Numbered from the stretch's first letter, positions 8,348 to 18,642 are shown. The stretch is DNA of 64,000 nucleotides from Erwinia psidii (GCF_003846135.1 NZ_RHHM01000014.1:1-64000); one strand, 5' to 3'. Made by a program: numbers and translations. The notes: generated by a model not told the origin, from the sequence alone.

Positions 8348-10873
8348 ATGCATAAGTCAGATGGTGTTAAGTGGATTGTTCTTACCGGTGTAGTTGCGAT
8401 TTGCATAACAGGAAATGCTTTTTCATCAACCTCTTTAGTGCCGGTTCGTATTAATAATTATATTGTTCCGGCTATATTTGCCAGCGCATTATACCAGGGG
8501 ATGAAGGTTCCGGTATTTATTCGTTATGATAAGTCTGATGAAATTGCGCAGAGCAAGCAAAAAATAGCCGATGCATTACTCTCGCTTCATGATGGAGAGT
8601 TCCAGATTAATCAAATCACATTATCAGACTTGCCAGATCGGACCGCACTTTCATCGGAGGTGAAAAACGTGCTGGAGGGCTTGAAGAATAAACGGTTGGG
8701 GAAAGAAACTCACTTGCGATTATCAGAGGATGCATCGCTCTCCCTTGATACAAAATCTTTTTATCTTGAGTTGACGGTCAGTGAGGCGGCCACATCGGCT
8801 TTGCTGTTACCCAGAACATCTGTGTTGGGCAATTCTTCCGCCGATCATTTCTCAAACGTACTCAACTATACCTTTGGCAGCTATTACAACCAGTCCGGTG
8901 GGCTCAATAATGCCAGTAGTTACCTGACTGCAGATAATACTTCTGCCTTACGTGAACACCATTTTAACCTTAATGGATCGCTTTACGGTGTTGGCACCGC
9001 TAATCCACACGGCGGTTTGTATCGCGCAATGTATGAGCGTGATTTCCAGGGGAGACGTATTGCTCTGGGTATGGTAGATACCTGGAATTTACAGTCCGTA
9101 GCCAGTATGAGCGCACTTAACTCAAGCCGTATCTATGGTGTAAGTTACGGCAATAAGAGTAATACGCAAAGGGAAGACAATACGCTTTCGCTGGTGCCTG
9201 TCACCGTATTTTTGCCTGCGGCTGGCGAAGTTCATGTTTATCGGGATGGGAAGCTGTTAAGTATTCAAAACTTCATGATGGGGACTTATGAAGTTGACAC
9301 GTCGCGCCTCCCGTTCGGTATTTATAATGTGGATGTTCAGGTGGTGGTCAATGGAAAAATAGTCAGTTCACGCACGGCACAAATCAATAAAACCTTTGCC
9401 CGAGACTCCAGCGTCACCGGAAATGTTTCATGGCAACTTTTTGGTGGTGTTCTGGAATATAACGAAACCAGTTACCGTAAAAGTGGCGATGTTTACTATG
9501 GAAAAAAACAGACCTGGATATCCGGGGTGGCTGCCGCCACTACCCAGCCCTGGCTGTCCGGTGTGACGTTAAAATCCACACTCTATGGATTTGATCATAA
9601 TGTCGCCAGTGAGTCAGAGGCTAATCTTGCTTTTAACGACAGATTGAGTCTGAACCAGCAGGTACTGCTGGCGACTGACAGCAGCTGGCAAAGTATCAGT
9701 ACGCTTAATCTGAATGTCCCCGGCGGCTATGGCAGTTTTTGGGGAGCGAGAAGTTTCAGCCACGCCGGCATTCATTTACCGCTGAAACGAAGTGATTCTT
9801 TTATTATCGGCTCTACGGCAAATCTTGGTAAATTTTCCCACTGGTTGGGCGTTTTTTCTGTTAGCAGAACGGATAATCGATATAATAATAACAGATATAC
9901 CAATGCAAACTATTCTCAGTCTGTTTTTTCTAATCGTTATATCTCTGCTACGTTAAATACAGGCATTCAACGATACAGTTATGACAGTGGTAAAGAAGTA
10001 AATGAGAAATACGTAAGTGCCAGTCTTTCATTGCCGTTGTCAAGCTGGCTGAGTGCGGGTGTTTCCAGCGAGAATGGCAATTTTTTGGCAAATGTATCTG
10101 TACGTAGGCATTTTGATAACAGCGCTATTAACCAGGCCGGGATCTCAGTCTCCAAACGTATAAATAATAATGAAAGAAGCTATGCATCAAACAGTGCCGC
10201 GGCAAATGGTTACATGTCGTATGCTGCGAAATATAATTCAGGCACGCTGTCCGCCACCCGTTCCTCCGATGGAGGGACAACCGTAAATTTCAGCTCGCAG
10301 GGTAGTGTCGGCTTTGCCGAAAATAGCCTTACCGCTGGGCAAGGTTTGCAAAATGCTGGCCTGATGGTTAAAACAGGTTTTACGGATAATGAAAAAATCA
10401 TCGCAAAAATAAATGGCAGGAATTATTCCCTGAGTGGGAAGGATAATTATATTAGTCTGCCATCTTATTCAGAATATCAAATAGAACTGATGAATGATAA
10501 AAACTCCCCGGATACCGTCGATATAATCAGTAGCAGGAAAAGTAAGGTTGTGCTTTATCCTGGCAATATCGGCGTGATTACGCCCGAAGTCAAGCAGCTG
10601 GTGACGGTTTTCGGTCGTATTCGTCGCGCAGATGGGAGTGCTTATATAAATACTGATATTGCTAATCATATCGGTAAAACCCGCACCGATGAGTATGGAG
10701 AGTTTGCGATGGATGTGGATAAACGCTATCCGGTTATCACACTCATCAACAGCGACGGTGAACGATGTGAAGCTGAACTCGACCTTCACAGTGCACGTGG
10801 TGCGATCTGGATAGGTGAAGTAACGTGTATTCCTCTGGAACGTTTCGCCTTACGTAATAAAGGGAATCAGTAA
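8348..10873 (+). CDS. ecpC: common pilus outer-membrane usher EcpC
   Basis: 841 residues, the same length as E. coli EcpC. N-terminal signal region (to about residue 27), a periplasmic N-domain, a long beta-rich barrel portion (GSLYGVGTANPHGGLYRAMYERDF onward) with a plug-like segment (AGEVHVYRDGKLLSIQNF), and a C-terminal domain (VFGRIRRADGSAYINTDI). It forms the outer-membrane pore through which EcpA and EcpD are secreted and polymerised. ecpD begins 2 bases after its stop, so translation is coupled. Confidence 0.95.
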   Translation: MHKSDGVKWIVLTGVVAICITGNAFSSTSLVPVRINNYIVPAIFASALYQGMKVPVFIRYDKSDEIAQSKQKIADALLSLHDGEFQINQITLSDLPDRTALSSEVKNVLEGLKNKRLGKETHLRLSEDASLSLDTKSFYLELTVSEAATSALLLPRTSVLGNSSADHFSNVLNYTFGSYYNQSGGLNNASSYLTADNTSALREHHFNLNGSLYGVGTANPHGGLYRAMYERDFQGRRIALGMVDTWNLQSVASMSALNSSRIYGVSYGNKSNTQREDNTLSLVPVTVFLPAAGEVHVYRDGKLLSIQNFMMGTYEVDTSRLPFGIYNVDVQVVVNGKIVSSRTAQINKTFARDSSVTGNVSWQLFGGVLEYNETSYRKSGDVYYGKKQTWISGVAAATTQPWLSGVTLKSTLYGFDHNVASESEANLAFNDRLSLNQQVLLATDSSWQSISTLNLNVPGGYGSFWGARSFSHAGIHLPLKRSDSFIIGSTANLGKFSHWLGVFSVSRTDNRYNNNRYTNANYSQSVFSNRYISATLNTGIQRYSYDSGKEVNEKYVSASLSLPLSSWLSAGVSSENGNFLANVSVRRHFDNSAINQAGISVSKRINNNERSYASNSAAANGYMSYAAKYNSGTLSATRSSDGGTTVNFSSQGSVGFAENSLTAGQGLQNAGLMVKTGFTDNEKIIAKINGRNYSLSGKDNYISLPSYSEYQIELMNDKNSPDTVDIISSRKSKVVLYPGNIGVITPEVKQLVTVFGRIRRADGSAYINTDIANHIGKTRTDEYGEFAMDVDKRYPVITLINSDGERCEAELDLHSARGAIWIGEVTCIPLERFALRNKGNQ

Positions 10874-10875
10874 AT

Positions 10876-12489
10876 ATGTCTATTTTTCTCAAGATATTGC
10901 TACCGATCGTGGGATATTTTTTTCTGCTGATGCCGGTGAGTGCGGTGAATGTTTCCAGTAGTGGTTCCGGTAGCAATAGTTTCCTTCTTATTGAAAATGG
11001 AGTGGATAATGAGTTTTTTATTACGCCTTCTTCATTAGATCCACGTTTTTCTGGCGCCAATATCTGGACTCGTTACTCTACCAATCAGGTCAGTCTGGCT
11101 TATATCGGGTATGTGGGCTGGGCTTATGCCAACCGCTACTTTGATATGTGGATCAGTGATTCTCCCATCATCAGGCCCTTTGAGGGTATACGCTGTATGA
11201 CTTCGGGTAGTGCCTGTCCTTCTTCCGGTCGCGTGCAAGCTGATGTTACTGATGATGAAGGGTTTTATCATGCAAGATCGGGAAGTTCTGTCTACAACGG
11301 AAGCTATGGGTTCGCTTCATTAAGTTCGGCGGCGTTCGAGTACTTTCGCACTATGTCGGTAGGTGAAAGTAAAGCGTTGACCCTGAACTTGTGTTACACC
11401 AACACCAACTATGATTATGCATCAGGGGTAAAATGCCGGGATCTGGCATCGGGCGCAACATGGCGTCAGTACACAAGTACCTTGACTAAAGTGGGCCATT
11501 TATCGCTAAAAAGCACCGGGGCTGCTTCTGAAATCTGGATTGCCAGTGACGGAACGCCGGGCACAAATGGAAACACTGATTTATGCTACACGGCAGTGGT
11601 CTCGAATGTTTCTGGTATGGTTTGTAAGATGGTTTCTTATCAGCTTCAGCAAACCCAGGTTGTCACATCGCTACTTCGATTCAGTATGATTATTGATACT
11701 GCAACGCTGGGTTTTTCACCTTCAGCGTCTGAAGTCAGATTTAGTGGTAATGGATCGAGCTGGCAGAATTATTCTGCTTCGGCCTCCGCGTACAGCAATT
11801 TTTTTAGCGTGGGTGATGGTTATATTTATGTTTTTTTTGCAAACAGCTTTTTCTCTAAAATACTCAACAGTGGTAAAGATTTAACTAATAAAGATGAACT
11901 TTTCACCTTCTATTTCAATAATAGCGTTAACCCGGAATCAGGTTATTATCAGTTCACTGCCTCAAATCAGATAAATATTATCCCCAAAGAATATGGCATC
12001 AGCATCATTTCTTCAGATGGTGCGTCTTTTTCCAAAGGTTCCGGCAAGATTGGCAGTGAGTCACCCATTGAATTTAGCTACAGGGTAACCACTTCTGCAT
12101 CCCGTCAGGCTGACAGTATCACTGCACAGGTCACGGGGGACAGTACGATAATCAATGGCACAGCCTACTGCGTGTTCACTTCCACAGATGGCTCATTTTC
12201 TGTGCCGGTGCCAGCCTACCTTTCCTGGGTTTCAGCTTCAGGTGCAACGCAAACCAGACGTAACAGCTGTGGTGAAGATGCTGTTGATATGACATCGGCT
12301 AACTGGGTTCAAACAGCGTGGAACGCGGTTGTAGATGATGGTTACTTTTATACCACCACCCTGAAGTTACTGTTTCCGATGGATAACTCCCGATCACAGT
12401 TTACCGTCGACGGAGCAGACTGGCTGGGAACCGTCAGTGCCAGTGGCGAAGTCAGGGTCACAGCAACCTGGGTTGGCGTTGACAGGTAA
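10876..12489 (+). CDS. ecpD: common pilus tip adhesin EcpD
   Basis: 537 residues, slightly shorter than the ~547 of E. coli EcpD. Signal peptide (LLPIVGYFFLLMPVSAVNVS), then a long secreted beta-rich protein with paired cysteines (CMTSGSAC, CYTN...KC, CYTAVVSNVSGMVC, CVFTS...SC) that probably form disulfides, and a C-terminal pilin-like donor region (VRVTATWVGVDR). EcpD is a polymerisable tip or minor subunit that mediates adhesion. Assigned by position, length and domain layout; the adhesin role is family knowledge. Confidence 0.92.
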   Translation: MSIFLKILLPIVGYFFLLMPVSAVNVSSSGSGSNSFLLIENGVDNEFFITPSSLDPRFSGANIWTRYSTNQVSLAYIGYVGWAYANRYFDMWISDSPIIRPFEGIRCMTSGSACPSSGRVQADVTDDEGFYHARSGSSVYNGSYGFASLSSAAFEYFRTMSVGESKALTLNLCYTNTNYDYASGVKCRDLASGATWRQYTSTLTKVGHLSLKSTGAASEIWIASDGTPGTNGNTDLCYTAVVSNVSGMVCKMVSYQLQQTQVVTSLLRFSMIIDTATLGFSPSASEVRFSGNGSSWQNYSASASAYSNFFSVGDGYIYVFFANSFFSKILNSGKDLTNKDELFTFYFNNSVNPESGYYQFTASNQINIIPKEYGISIISSDGASFSKGSGKIGSESPIEFSYRVTTSASRQADSITAQVTGDSTIINGTAYCVFTSTDGSFSVPVPAYLSWVSASGATQTRRNSCGEDAVDMTSANWVQTAWNAVVDDGYFYTTTLKLLFPMDNSRSQFTVDGADWLGTVSASGEVRVTATWVGVDR

Positions 12490-12498
12490 CGGCAGAAA

Positions 12499-13173
12499 AT
12501 GAAAAAGATAATCTGTTCTTTCGTGTTTTTTTTGACGTTCACTTTTCCGGCGGGCGCGGTTTTTCTCGACTCACTGGTCTTCGATATTACACCTGATAAA
12601 TCATTTACTTCACGGGCTGTATTGAATGACACAACAAGAAACAACCTTTATCAGCTGACCGTTTTCAAGATTGATAAACCAGGTCGGGGAGGGGAGAACC
12701 GTATTACTGGGGGAGATAAAGAAGTGCTGTACAGCCCACTTCGTTTTACGGTTCAGCCCGGTGAAAAAGACTATTTCAAACTTTTTTACCGTGGGCCTTC
12801 AGATGATCAGGAACGTTATTATCGCGTTATTTTCAGAGAGTCTCCCGTGTTACTTTTTCCTCTGAAACAGGAAAAGCAGCATATGTATGCTATTCCTGTT
12901 ATTGCGTTGAGCACGCTACTTATAGTGCGTCCGCGTAATGTTAAGCTTGACTTCACGTTTGATGAAGAGAACGGCACAATACGTAATACAGGTAATACCT
13001 TCTTTCGGGTTATTATTCAGAAAGGTTGTCATGGTGATGATGAAAGTTCTCTCCAGTTCTCAATGTTGCCGGGCGAAAGCTGGCAGAATTCGCAGGTTAA
13101 CGTCAACAACAGGAAATTTATTGTCGCACTCGGACGCTACTACCCACTCGGTAAGGGATGTTTTGACGGCTAA
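12499..13173 (+). CDS. ecpE: common pilus second chaperone EcpE
   Basis: 224 residues with a short signal peptide (CSFVFFLTFTFPAGA). A paralogue of EcpB: it shares the FTVQPGEKDYFKLFYRG strand, DDQERYYRVIF motif and a STLLIVRPRN core. In E. coli EcpE is a periplasmic chaperone-like protein that completes the operon. Two cysteines in the C-terminal third (GCHGD, GKGC) may form a disulfide. Only 23 bases separate it from cueR on the same strand, with no terminator visible, so read-through into cueR is possible. Confidence 0.9.
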   Translation: MKKIICSFVFFLTFTFPAGAVFLDSLVFDITPDKSFTSRAVLNDTTRNNLYQLTVFKIDKPGRGGENRITGGDKEVLYSPLRFTVQPGEKDYFKLFYRGPSDDQERYYRVIFRESPVLLFPLKQEKQHMYAIPVIALSTLLIVRPRNVKLDFTFDEENGTIRNTGNTFFRVIIQKGCHGDDESSLQFSMLPGESWQNSQVNVNNRKFIVALGRYYPLGKGCFDG

Positions 13174-13196
13174 ACGTGTAAGGATGGAGAGGTGAG

Positions 13197-13607
13197 ATGA
13201 ATATCAGTGATATTGCCCGTAAAACCGGACTGACAAGCAAGGCGATCCGTTTTTATGAGGAAAAAGGGGTAGTCACGCCGCCAAAGAGAAGTGAAAATGG
13301 CTACCGCTGCTACACAGAAAAGAACCTCGAAGAACTCACATTATTACGCCAGGCAAGACAGATTGGTTTCACCCTGGAAGAGTGCAGGGAAATGGTATCA
13401 CTGTTTAACAACCCAAACCGTCACAGTGCTGATGTGAAAGCTCATACGCTAAATAAAGTCACTGATATTGAAAAACATATTCAGGAACTGGTGCAGATGC
13501 GTGAACGCCTGCTTGCGCTGGTTGACATCTGTCCGGGAGATGACAGTGCCGACTGCCCAATAATTAATGCTCTTGCAGGATGTTGTAAGGGTAAAAACAC
13601 GGTCTGA
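13197..13607 (+). CDS. cueR: copper-responsive MerR-family activator CueR
   Basis: 136 residues. N-terminal winged helix-turn-helix ([20 protein letters not shown]), a dimerisation helix, and the Cu(I)-binding loop CPGDDSADC with C112 and C120 at the same positions as in E. coli CueR; a CCKG tail gives C129/C130. It senses zeptomolar-range free Cu(I), Ag(I) or Au(I) in the cytoplasm and activates copA and cueO. A strong ribosome site (GGAGAGGTGAG) precedes the ATG. No separate promoter dyad was seen in the 23-base gap after ecpE; a promoter could lie inside ecpE. Confidence 0.97.
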   Translation: MNISDIARKTGLTSKAIRFYEEKGVVTPPKRSENGYRCYTEKNLEELTLLRQARQIGFTLEECREMVSLFNNPNRHSADVKAHTLNKVTDIEKHIQELVQMRERLLALVDICPGDDSADCPIINALAGCCKGKNTV

Positions 13608-14113
13608 GCCTGCTTCCTCTCAGCATGGACGTCCTCTGGTCAGACATTTGGCACAGGATACCCCATTTTACAGCTTTGTACCCTGCACCGTTCGGTGCGT
13701 TTTGCTATCCGGTTACCGCCATGTGTTTTCCCATTTTTTTATTCACCAGACCGCGTTTATCTGCAATGACTGCCCCGATCTGGCCTTTTGTCTTTCAACA
13801 TGGTGCCTGGCGACTGAAAGCGATGACTTATGCCAACGCCTGAGCCCGATTGCCTTACGTTTTTCTCAGGGTAAGGATGTGTTGCCGTTTTATTCAGTAT
13901 CAGGCGGGACGGGAAGAAATTATAATTATCCAACGCAAATAAACGCGCCTGCACCAAAAGAAGGTGAGAACATCACTTCCTTAGCAGAAGATATTTCTGA
14001 TGTGCGGCTATACCCGTCTTCGTAGTATCATCAGGTGCTGACCGGAAAACGCTGATTGCCGCAGTGCAGGTGCGTTAAAAATATGGCGGGTGGCACCCGG
14101 CGGTTAACCCTTA
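13608..14113. other. intergenic stretch, no gene seen
   Basis: 506 bases between the converging cueR and ybbJ genes. A 152-codon frame overlaps the end of cueR and continues to 14025, but it has no recognisable family, unusual composition and no ribosome site, so it is not called. An inverted repeat CCGGCG(G)TTAA / TTAACGCCGG at about 14097-14122 overlaps the ybbJ stop and may be its weak terminator. Confidence 0.5.
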
Positions 14114-14605
14114 TTAACGCCGGATACTGCTTTCTGAGCATTCCGTTGACGCGTTATCAATGAACCTGTCAATCTGCAGGGTAATTCCTTCAACAGCCAT
14201 CACCACGACCTGAGTACCCGCCGGATAATTTTCTTTTGCCTGCACGCGCCAGCTGCTGTCACCTATTCTCACATGACCAAATCCGTCAACCAGGGAATGT
14301 TCCAGGGTAAGTTTACGACCAGTCAACTGTTTGCCACGCTGATTGAGAGAGGAGGACGGCCGGTGGTTATGGCGATTTTTCAGCCAGTAATACCAGCCAA
14401 TGGCGGAGAGCACAGTCAGCATGGCAAAACTGACGCCCTGCCATTCCCATGAAAATGGTACTATCCATATCAGCAAACTGACCAGCAGCGCTGCCACACC
14501 GCTCCAGAGCAGATAGCCGCTTGCACCCAGCATCTCAGCAGCCAGCAGCACGCATCCAACTGCCAGCCAGAGCAGCCAGGGAGTCGCTAACAATTCGGCC
14601 ATCAT
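14114..14605 (-). CDS. ybbJ: NfeD-family membrane protein YbbJ
   Basis: 163 residues: two or three transmembrane helices in the first ~75 ([47 protein letters not shown]), then a soluble OB-fold ([26 protein letters not shown] ... [11 protein letters not shown]). NfeD-like proteins pair with SPFH/stomatin proteins; here its ATG overlaps the qmcA stop (ATGA), so the pair is translationally coupled. Slightly longer than E. coli YbbJ because of C-terminal residues. Confidence 0.93.
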   Translation of the reverse strand: MMAELLATPWLLWLAVGCVLLAAEMLGASGYLLWSGVAALLVSLLIWIVPFSWEWQGVSFAMLTVLSAIGWYYWLKNRHNHRPSSSLNQRGKQLTGRKLTLEHSLVDGFGHVRIGDSSWRVQAKENYPAGTQVVVMAVEGITLQIDRFIDNASTECSESSIRR

Positions 14606-15516
14606 TGTTGCCGATCTTTTTTAGTTTCGTTCAGCAGCTCAGAAATCCCGGCAATGGACCCTATCAGGCTGCTGGCGTCCAGCGGCATAAGCACCATTTT
14701 GCTGTTACTGGCTGTACCAATATGTTGCAGGGCATCGGTATATTTCTGGGCCACGAAGTAATTAATGGCCTGGATATCACCGGCAGCGATAGCTTCCGAC
14801 ACCATTTTGGTTGCGGCTGCTTCCGCCTCTGCACTTCGTTCCCGCGCCTCTGCCTGTAAAAACGCTGACTGCCTTTCTCCCTCCGCTTTAAGGATCTGTG
14901 CCTGTTTATCGCCCTCCGCACGGAGAATGGCTGCCTGGCGTACCCCCTCTGCTTCCAGAATATCTGCACGCTTGGTACGTTCAGCCTTCATTTGCGCATT
15001 CATTGATGCAGTCAGTTCGGCCGGAGGCCTCACATCACGAATTTCGATACGGGTTATTTTCACGCCCCACGGATTGGTTGCCTCATCCACAATACGCAGC
15101 AGCCGGGTATTGATGTTGTCGCGTTGCGACAGCATTTCATCCAGCTCCATCGAACCCAACACGGTTCGCATATTGGTCATGGTCAGATTCACAATCGCCA
15201 ATTCCAGATTGCTGACCTCATAGGCGGCGCGTGCGGAGTCCACCACCTGAGTAAAGCAAACGGCATCAATGGTGACGCTGGCATTGTCTTTGGAAATGAT
15301 CTCCTGAGAGGGGATATCAAGTACCTGTTCCATCATGCTGATCCTGCGGCCAACGCGATCCATGAAAGGCACCAGCAAATTCAGGCCCGGCTGCAACGTT
15401 TTGGTATAACGGCCAAAGCGTTCCACCGTCCATTGATAGCCCTGTGGGACAATTTTAATGCCTGACCAGACGATAATCAGGGCCAGAATAACAATGACGG
15501 GAATAACAGTCAGCAT
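14602..15516 (-). CDS. qmcA: SPFH/stomatin-family membrane protein QmcA
   Basis: 304 residues. An N-terminal hydrophobic anchor ([20 protein letters not shown]), the SPFH/band-7 domain ([30 protein letters not shown] ... [13 protein letters not shown]), and a long charged coiled coil of [15 protein letters not shown]-type repeats. SPFH proteins oligomerise into membrane scaffolds near FtsH; E. coli QmcA is a multicopy suppressor of an ftsH htpX defect. First gene of the qmcA-ybbJ operon. In K-12, fetAB lies between qmcA and ybbN; it is absent here. Confidence 0.95.
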   Translation of the reverse strand: MLTVIPVIVILALIIVWSGIKIVPQGYQWTVERFGRYTKTLQPGLNLLVPFMDRVGRRISMMEQVLDIPSQEIISKDNASVTIDAVCFTQVVDSARAAYEVSNLELAIVNLTMTNMRTVLGSMELDEMLSQRDNINTRLLRIVDEATNPWGVKITRIEIRDVRPPAELTASMNAQMKAERTKRADILEAEGVRQAAILRAEGDKQAQILKAEGERQSAFLQAEARERSAEAEAAATKMVSEAIAAGDIQAINYFVAQKYTDALQHIGTASNSKMVLMPLDASSLIGSIAGISELLNETKKDRQQ

Positions 15517-15630
15517 ATAACCTCCGGGTTGTTGATATCACAGGCCGAAAAAATCCCTTCGGCCATCATTGACTGATCCTTACTGGCAGGCAGCTGCACT
15601 CGCTGCCACCAGCATTAAGAACGCAATAAA

Positions 15631-16488
15631 TTAATAGAGCAACGCGTAAAGCTGTCGGCGGTATTTAGCCGCCAGTGCATCACCGGTTCCCAGCGCTGCG
15701 AGAATTTCCTGCAGCATTTTACGTGCCTGCCCTTCAGCAGCGCTTAAATCTTTCTTCAGAAAGCCGAACAGTAGCTCCAGCGCTTCCTCATTACGCCCAA
15801 CCTGATGCAGTTGCAAAGCCAGTTTCGTGGCCAGTTCAGCATTATCCGGTTCGGCCGCAATCTGCTGCTGGAGCTGTTGGATTTCCGGCGTGTCCGCGGC
15901 CTGTTTCAACAGATCGATCTGCGCGATAAGTCCATGATATCTTGTGTCCTTGTCCTGTAATGGCACCACATCCAGCACCGACTGTGCTTCATCGCTGCGA
16001 TTCAGGGCAATCAGCGCTTCAGCCAGCAGGAAGCCCATTTCACTGCTTTGTTTGCTTAACTGCCAGGCTTCTTTCAGCAACGGCAGCGCTTCCAGCACCT
16101 TGCCCTCATCCATCAGCTGCATACCCTGTTGCGCTTTCAGTTCTTCCTCTTTTGGCAGGACTTTATGCAACAGCGTGCGGATGGCTTCTTCCGGCTGAGG
16201 GCCCTGGAAACCATCCACTGGCTGTCCATTCTGAAACAGATATACGGTAGGAATTGAGCGAAGGCCAAATTGCTGTGCCACAGCAGGTTCTGCGTCACAA
16301 TCCAGCTCTGCCAGAATAAACTGACCGGCATACTCCTGTGCCAGTCGCTCCAGCACGGGCGTCAGTTCCTGGCAGTGCTGGCTGCGACCAGACCAGAAAT
16401 AGAACAGCACCGGAACCTGCATTGACTGTTCCAGCGTCTGATGCAGATTGCTTTCGTTAACGTTGATGATGGCAGGTTGTGGTGACAT
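15631..16488 (-). CDS. cnoX: thioredoxin-fold chaperedoxin CnoX (YbbN)
   Basis: 285 residues: N-terminal thioredoxin fold (residues 1-110) and a C-terminal alpha-helical TPR-like region (115-285). The usual thioredoxin CxxC is replaced by SQHC ([15 protein letters not shown]), as in E. coli YbbN, so it is not a classical disulfide reductase. In E. coli it protects substrates under bleach stress and passes them to GroEL/ES and DnaK. Single gene with ybbO and tesA upstream on the same strand in this reading direction. Confidence 0.95.
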   Translation of the reverse strand: MSPQPAIINVNESNLHQTLEQSMQVPVLFYFWSGRSQHCQELTPVLERLAQEYAGQFILAELDCDAEPAVAQQFGLRSIPTVYLFQNGQPVDGFQGPQPEEAIRTLLHKVLPKEEELKAQQGMQLMDEGKVLEALPLLKEAWQLSKQSSEMGFLLAEALIALNRSDEAQSVLDVVPLQDKDTRYHGLIAQIDLLKQAADTPEIQQLQQQIAAEPDNAELATKLALQLHQVGRNEEALELLFGFLKKDLSAAEGQARKMLQEILAALGTGDALAAKYRRQLYALLY

Positions 16489-16541
16489 GGATTTATCTCT
16501 TAAAGAAAGTTTCTTACTTTATGGGGGCAGAAGCCCGTGCT

Positions 16542-17339
16542 TCAAGGTTTATAAGCGTTATCTGCCGGTTTACCGCGCAAAATGCGATCCAGCATCCGGC
16601 CGGGTAGCAAGCGCCGCAATACTGTCATGGCATGGGCGACAAGCGTCACAGGATAACGTAAACGCGGACGGCGGCTCTCCAGTGCATGATGAAGTTTAGA
16701 TAATATTGCCTCCGGTGGCAGCGCGAAGCGGGCGGCAATACCGGGATTTTTAACCGGTCTGTCCTGTTGTGCCTGGTGCACGTTGTCAGTAAAAAGGGTG
16801 TTAATCGGACCGGGTTCAATCAGGCTGACATAAACGCCGCTGTCATGCAGTTCCATACGTAAAGCATCTGACCAGGCTTCCAGTGCGTATTTGCTGGCAG
16901 CATAAGTCCCACGACCCGGCGTGGAGATAAGGCCCAGCACCGAGCTGGTGTTGATAATTCGCGCGTTACCGTTGGCGCGTAATGCCGGAAGTAACAGGGT
17001 GGTGAGTTGGTGAGTACCAAACAGATTTGTGGCAAATTGCTGCTCCATTTGCTCACGGCTGATGGATTCCAGCGGGCCGTAAACGCCATAGCCACCGTTA
17101 TTGAACAGAGCGAACAGCCTGTGATGACTCAGTTCAAGGATCTGTGCGGCAGCGTGGGCAACGCTGCTACTGTCATTCAGATCCAGTGCTATGCCGGTGA
17201 AACCCAGTTGGTTCATACGTTCCACATCCTGCGGTTTACGGCAGGCAGCGAAGATATGATAACCCCGATGCAGTAAATCGTTGGCGGCAGCCAGTCCGAT
17301 CCCGCTGGAACATCCGGTTATGACGATTGTTTTTTGCAT
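16542..17339 (-). CDS. ybbO: short-chain dehydrogenase YbbO
   Basis: 265 residues from ATG 17339, chosen because MQKTIVITGCSSGIGLAAAND begins the Rossmann fold and AGGTGA lies just upstream. SDR features: TGxxxGIG nucleotide motif near residues 7-14, NNGGYG strand, catalytic Ser in INTSSVLG and the YAASKYALE active-site YxxxK. E. coli YbbO is an NADP(+)-dependent aldehyde/ketone reductase. A C-terminal extension with a hydrophobic helix may contact the membrane. tesA lies directly upstream with a 4-base gap. Confidence 0.93.
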   Translation of the reverse strand: MQKTIVITGCSSGIGLAAANDLLHRGYHIFAACRKPQDVERMNQLGFTGIALDLNDSSSVAHAAAQILELSHHRLFALFNNGGYGVYGPLESISREQMEQQFATNLFGTHQLTTLLLPALRANGNARIINTSSVLGLISTPGRGTYAASKYALEAWSDALRMELHDSGVYVSLIEPGPINTLFTDNVHQAQQDRPVKNPGIAARFALPPEAILSKLHHALESRRPRLRYPVTLVAHAMTVLRRLLPGRMLDRILRGKPADNAYKP

Positions 17340-17343
17340 AACT

Positions 17344-17985
17344 TCACCTGTCAGTAGTCTGTGACTCATGTTTAACTAACGGGGCCAGCGCTTTGGCCAT
17401 CAGCTCTGCGATAAATGGCTGAGCGTCGGGAGCAGGGTGAATGCCATCCTGCTGCATCCATTCCGGTTTCAGGTAAACCTGCTCCATAAAAAATGGCACT
17501 AACGGAACCGTAAATTTGTCAGCCAGACTGGGGTAAATCTCACTGAACGATGCGGTATAGCGTCGACCATAGTTGGCCGGAAGACGGATTTGCATCAGCA
17601 GGGGCTGTGCATTTGCTGCTTTGACCTGGCTAATAATTTTACTAAGGTCGTCAGCGATAGTCTGTGGTGGGAAGCCGCGTAAACCGTCATTGCCCCCCAG
17701 TTCAATCAGCACCCAACGTGGCTTATGCTGTTTCAATAACACAGGCAATCTTGCCAGCCCTTGCGCTGCGGTGTCGCCGCTTATGCTACCGTTGATGATG
17801 GTGGGTGATTTCTGCCATTTGTCATTAAGGAGCGCGGGCCATGCGGCAGTGGCAGACATCCGATAACCGGCGCTGAGGCTGTCACCAAGCACCAACAACG
17901 TATCCGCTGCGGTCGCACGTAGCGTTATCAGTAACATGACAATCAGGAAAGGGTAATGCCAGCGGAAAACATTGTTGAAGTTCAT
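17344..17985 (-). CDS. tesA: multifunctional acyl-CoA thioesterase I / lysophospholipase L1 TesA
   Basis: 213 residues starting at MNFNNVFRWHYPFLIV, with a cleavable signal peptide ending ..TAADTL. SGNH hydrolase blocks are all present: GDSLSAG (nucleophile Ser), the block-II Gly, GGNDGLRG (Asn) and DGIHP (Asp/His). A periplasmic enzyme that cleaves fatty acyl thioesters and esters. The start at 17985 matches E. coli TesA. Its 5' end overlaps the start of divergent ybbA by 30 bases. Confidence 0.96.
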   Translation of the reverse strand: MNFNNVFRWHYPFLIVMLLITLRATAADTLLVLGDSLSAGYRMSATAAWPALLNDKWQKSPTIINGSISGDTAAQGLARLPVLLKQHKPRWVLIELGGNDGLRGFPPQTIADDLSKIISQVKAANAQPLLMQIRLPANYGRRYTASFSEIYPSLADKFTVPLVPFFMEQVYLKPEWMQQDGIHPAPDAQPFIAELMAKALAPLVKHESQTTDR

Positions 17986-18642
17986 CGTCTTAGTAAGTCC
18001 GTCGGTGAGGGAGAGCATCAGCTCTCCATCCTTACCGGAGTTGAGCTGGTTGTCAAACCGGCAGAAACCATCGCCCTGATTGGTGAGTCAGGCTCGGGGA
18101 AATCCACCCTGCTGGGTATTCTTGCCGGTCTGGATGATGGCAGTGACGGAGAAGTCTTTCTGCTTGGCTCCCCTTTGCATCTGATGGATGAGGAAAAGCG
18201 GGCAGCGCTACGGGCGAAAAATGTCGGCTTTGTTTTTCAGTCGTTTATGCTGGTGCCTACCCTTAACGCGCTGGAGAATGCCCAGCTTCCCGCACTGCTT
18301 CGCGGGGAAAGTGACCGGCAAAGCCGTGAGCAGGCCCGTAACCTGTTAGCCCAGCTCGGACTGGCAGAGCGCCTGCACCATTTGCCTTCGCAGCTTTCCG
18401 GCGGTGAGCAGCAGAGGGTTGCACTTGCCAGAGCGTTCAATGGTCGTCCGGCGCTGCTGTTTGCCGATGAGCCAACCGGCAATCTGGACAGAAAAACCGG
18501 CGATCGTATTGCCGATCTGCTGTTCTCACTCAACCGTGATTTCGCCACCACGCTGATTCTGGTCACACATGATGAACAGCTGGCAGCGCGTTGTGACCGC
18601 CGACTGCGTGTCCGCGACGGTAAGCTGTGGGAGGAAGCATGA
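17956..18642 (+). CDS. ybbA: ABC transporter ATP-binding protein YbbA
   Basis: 228 residues, LolD/MacB-type ATPase. Walker A GESGSGKST at about 43-51, Q-loop FVFQSF, signature LSGGEQQRVALA, Walker B LLFADEPTGNLD and the H-switch VTHD. Nearly identical to my memory of E. coli YbbA. It pairs with the permease YbbP encoded immediately downstream with an ATGA overlap. MacB-type ABC systems act in mechanotransmission or lipoprotein-like extraction rather than classical transport. The N-terminal codons overlap tesA on the other strand. Confidence 0.95.
   Translation: MPAENIVEVHRLSKSVGEGEHQLSILTGVELVVKPAETIALIGESGSGKSTLLGILAGLDDGSDGEVFLLGSPLHLMDEEKRAALRAKNVGFVFQSFMLVPTLNALENAQLPALLRGESDRQSREQARNLLAQLGLAERLHHLPSQLSGGEQQRVALARAFNGRPALLFADEPTGNLDRKTGDRIADLLFSLNRDFATTLILVTHDEQLAARCDRRLRVRDGKLWEEA

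Noticed and set aside
13567-14025. 152-codon plus-strand reading frame overlapping the end of cueR
   Set aside because: It has no ribosome site, no family resemblance, an unusual composition, and overlaps a certain gene. Treated as chance.
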